Positions 5,356 through 7,375 of a stretch of DNA of 7,375 nt are shown here, piece by piece (position 1 is the stretch's first letter; every line of letters starts with the position of its first letter). The notes beneath the pieces are model-generated. The model did not search any database, was not told where the DNA came from, and saw only the letters and a program-made list of their open reading frames with translations. The position numbers and the translations under genes are program-made. Source of the DNA: Burkholderiaceae bacterium. Lineage in GTDB: Bacteria > Pseudomonadota > Gammaproteobacteria > Burkholderiales > Burkholderiaceae. Location of the stretch: positions 1-7,375 of the forward strand of contig JASLEM010000562.1 in assembly GCA_030151165.1 (NCBI GenBank). The letters are read 5' to 3'.

Positions 5356-6624
5356 TCAGGCCGCCGATGCGATGCGCAGCGAGCGGACGTTGGCGGTGGA
5401 GCGGGTGTCGGCGGCGGGCGCGGCCTTGGTCGGGGCGGTGGCGAGCCACTGGGCCATGCGCGAGCCCCAGTTGTGGCGGGCGAGGACGTCGAGACGGGCG
5501 GCGCCGGAGGGCGTGCCGGCGAGCAGGCCGCGGTCGGCCACCAGCCGGGCGAGTTGCGGGCGGTTGGCGTCGTAGGTCGTCACGAGGTCGCTCGGCAGGC
5601 CCGCGGTGAGGAAGCCGGTGTTCTCGTTGGTGATGACGTGCGTGCCCATCGCGGCGGCGGTGTAGACGCGGTCGTGCATGCCGCCTTGCCAGTTCGGGTC
5701 GAAGTTGACCGTCGCCTGGTAGTGGCCGAGCACGCGCGCGATGTCGTCGTGGCGGACGCGGCCGACGTAGTTGAAGCCGGGGACCTCGCGGAAGTGCTCG
5801 CGCCAGCCGGTGCCGAAGAAGTCGACCGGCACGCCGCGCAGGCTCGCGATGGCCTGGATGCGGCGCTCGCGCTTCATCCACGAGTCGACGGCGATGAACA
5901 CGGCGAGCGAGTTGCGGCTGAGCGCGCGGTCCGGGCCCCAGCCGAGTTCGCGGGCGACGGTGAGCGCGGGCATGGCGTCGGCGTCGGGGGCGTGCAGCGC
6001 GTCGTGCAGTCGCGCGAGCTGCGCGGCGGAGGCGAGCGGGCCGGCGACGCGCTGCAGCAGTTCGGGCAGCGTCTCGCCGGCGGGCGTGCCGCCGAGCTCG
6101 TTGCCGATGGTGCCGACGACGGCGACGCGCTGGAGGATCTCGGGCGCGTCGCCGGCGGGGCCGGCCAGCGTGCCGCGGCGAACGCCGGGGAAGGCGGCGA
6201 ACGGGACGTGGTCCCAGTGCACGCCGATGGTGTCGCCGAGCCACTCGCGGTAGCCGGTCTCCGGCGCGACGAGGCCCAGGCGCGGGTCGCGCCGCGCGGC
6301 GGCGAGGAACTCGCCCATGACGGGAACGCGGGCCATGTCGTAGAGGATGGCGTCGAGCAGATAGACCGACACCGGGCAGGTGAAGTGATCCCACAGGGCC
6401 TTGTCGCCGAGGCGCACGGACAACGGCAGCGGGCCCATCGACAACACGCCGCAGACCTGTTCGGGCGGCAGCTGCGCGAGCCTGGCGGCGTCGCGCGGCA
6501 GCGAGACGGCGGCGGCGTCGAAGCCGAGCGTGCACAGGCCGGCGGCCATGCGGTCGGCGACGCTCTCCACCGCGCGGGTAGGGTGGTCGAAGGCGAGGAC
6601 GAGGAAGACGTTGGCGGTGCGCAT
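5356..6624 (-). CDS. Group 1 (GT-B) glycosyltransferase, CgeB-like
   Basis: A 422-residue protein that looks like the CgeB-like group 1 glycosyltransferases (Glyco_trans_1_2-type C-terminal domain), which use nucleotide sugars and adopt a GT-B fold. The N-terminal half starts with a hydrophobic strand, ANVFLVLAF (4-12), and has Rossmann-like segments. The C-terminal domain begins near 238 with SLAVFIAVDSWMKRERRIQAI. It contains VDFFGTGWREHF (267-278), the YVGRV segment (286-290) and the signature VNFDPNWQGGMHDRVYTAAAMGTHVITNEN (306-335), where G314-R319 and the later N/E residues match the usual donor-site region. The last 25 residues are Ala/Thr/Ser-rich and probably disordered. There is no signal peptide or membrane span, so it should be cytosolic. 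The ATG at 6622-6624 is preceded by GGAAAG at 6-nt spacing on the minus strand, a weak site. It follows the methyltransferase-like gene by 27 nt, so the two are probably one operon. Donor and acceptor are unknown. Confidence 0.8.
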   Translation of the reverse strand: MRTANVFLVLAFDHPTRAVESVADRMAAGLCTLGFDAAAVSLPRDAARLAQLPPEQVCGVLSMGPLPLSVRLGDKALWDHFTCPVSVYLLDAILYDMARVPVMGEFLAAARRDPRLGLVAPETGYREWLGDTIGVHWDHVPFAAFPGVRRGTLAGPAGDAPEILQRVAVVGTIGNELGGTPAGETLPELLQRVAGPLASAAQLARLHDALHAPDADAMPALTVARELGWGPDRALSRNSLAVFIAVDSWMKRERRIQAIASLRGVPVDFFGTGWREHFREVPGFNYVGRVRHDDIARVLGHYQATVNFDPNWQGGMHDRVYTAAAMGTHVITNENTGFLTAGLPSDLVTTYDANRPQLARLVADRGLLAGTPSGAARLDVLARHNWGSRMAQWLATAPTKAAPAADTRSTANVRSLRIASAA

Positions 6625-6651
6625 CGTGATCTTTCCGTGGGTGCGGGCGGC

Positions 6652-7375
6652 TCAGGCGTCGAGCAGCAGGGCCAGCAGCGAGGCGGGCAGGCCGTAGGGG
6701 TTGGCGCGCGCGGGCTGGGCCGTGGCGGCGGGTTCGGCGCGTTGCGGTTCGGGCGACGGGGTCGGCGCGCGGGCCGGCGCTTCGGCGGCGATACGGGGTG
6801 CGGTATCCATGGCGGGCGGCGCGGTGGTCCCGACGTCGTCCATGGCGTCGTCCGCGACGCCGCCGAAGTCGGCCTGCATCGTGCGCGCGAGCGTGCGTTC
6901 GCGCGGCGTGGTGGCGATCTTCTTCAGCACGATGCGCATGAAGGCGGCGTCGGCCTCCTTGGCGGGCTGGCGCGCGGCGTCGAGCCATTGCGCCTGGGCC
7001 ATGTCGAAGCGGTGCGTGAACCAGCCGAGCTGCCAGAAGTCGGTGGTGAAGGCGGCGAAGGACTGCTCGTTGAGCGCGCGCTGCGTGCCCGGGTGCTGCC
7101 AGGCGGTGAGCGACTTCTGGTGCGCGACGTCGATCGACAGGATGCCGTCGTCGCGCAGCACGTCGAGCGCGTTGCGCATCAGCCCGCGCAGGTCGCCGGC
7201 GCGCTCGAGCGCGTGCGTGGCCTGGATGATCTCGACCGAGCCGGCCTCGAGGCGCACCGGGCTGCCGAAGTCGGTCCTGCCTTCGAAGGGCAGCGTGATC
7301 GGGCCGGAGAAGTCGGCGCAGAAGTCGGCGAGGGCGTTCGGGTCGACGTCGATGTTGAGCCAGGTCGGGCGGTAG
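6652..7375 (-). CDS. SAM-dependent methyltransferase-like protein, C-terminal part (5' end outside window)
   Basis: The minus-strand frame is open from the window edge to the TGA at 6652-6654, giving 240 visible residues. A GTG at 7255-7257 is not a likely start, because conserved residues precede it. The visible part opens with WLNIDVDPNALADFCADF, resembling the strand 2 acidic loop of class I SAM methyltransferases. It is followed by LPFE, SVEIIQATHALE (46-57, the post-strand 4 region) and LRDDGILSIDV (73-83, the strand 5 region). An aromatic block TDFWQLGWFTHRF (111-123) and a MRIVLKK strand (146-152) close the domain. The glycine-rich SAM loop would lie upstream, so activity cannot be verified. 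Residues about 170-225 are an Ala/Pro-rich, low-complexity tail ending in the hydrophobic PYGLPASLLALLLDA. Methyltransferases of this kind in polysaccharide loci methylate sugars or nucleotide-sugar precursors; that role is inferred from the adjacent glycosyltransferase. Confidence 0.75.
   Translation of the reverse strand, partial: YRPTWLNIDVDPNALADFCADFSGPITLPFEGRTDFGSPVRLEAGSVEIIQATHALERAGDLRGLMRNALDVLRDDGILSIDVAHQKSLTAWQHPGTQRALNEQSFAAFTTDFWQLGWFTHRFDMAQAQWLDAARQPAKEADAAFMRIVLKKIATTPRERTLARTMQADFGGVADDAMDDVGTTAPPAMDTAPRIAAEAPARAPTPSPEPQRAEPAATAQPARANPYGLPASLLALLLDA

Noticed and set aside
5222..6988. Minus-strand open frame of 588 residues overlapping the glycosyltransferase and methyltransferase genes
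   Set aside because: It is in a different frame from two genes with recognisable domains, and is almost entirely Arg/Pro/Ala/His.
1..7375. CRISPR arrays, tRNA or rRNA genes, transposases
   Set aside because: No regularly spaced direct repeats, tRNA-like cloverleaf, rRNA signature or transposase motif was found on either strand.

Overview
The window is very GC-rich coding DNA (close to 70% G+C by eye) with strong third-position G/C bias. It looks like part of a surface-polysaccharide (O-antigen, capsule or exopolysaccharide) locus of a Gram-negative proteobacterium. The structured, repeat-like intergenic DNA and the T-rich tract after the terminator would fit Xanthomonadaceae (Lysobacter/Luteimonas type). 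Burkholderiales are equally possible from gene content, so the genus is not determined here.

Layout. A plus-strand block (1-4802) holds five tightly packed genes: the 3' end of a UDP-galactopyranose mutase gene (glf), a DUF707 putative glycosyltransferase, a CDP-glycerol glycerophosphotransferase-like protein (TagB/TagF family), a class-B asparagine synthase-like amidotransferase, and a TagD-like glycerol-3-phosphate cytidylyltransferase. Gaps are 24, about 106 and 5 nt, then a 10-nt overlap. A clear rho-independent terminator at 4827-4853 ends the block. A convergent minus-strand block (7375 down to 5356) holds the 3' part of a SAM-dependent methyltransferase-like gene, then 27 nt later a CgeB-like group 1 glycosyltransferase. 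Between the two blocks lies about 550 nt without a credible gene. It holds the terminator, a T-rich tract, and a 204-nt element bounded by perfect 28-bp inverted repeats with further hairpins nested inside.

How the genes may work together (inference). Glf supplies UDP-galactofuranose. TagD makes an activated CDP-polyol, probably CDP-glycerol, and the TagB/TagF-like enzyme uses it to put polyol phosphate on, or into, a glycan. The AsnB-like enzyme could amidate a uronic acid or another carboxylated precursor, as such enzymes are thought to do in other O-antigen loci. DUF707 and the convergent glycosyltransferase/methyltransferase pair would add further sugars or modifications. The whole reads as a teichoic-acid-like, polyol-phosphate-bearing heteropolysaccharide in a Gram-negative. 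The most distinctive points are the TagF-AsnB-TagD gene order with overlapping asnB/tagD, the departure of TagD from the family's RTEGISTT motif, the DUF707 protein, and the inverted-repeat element.
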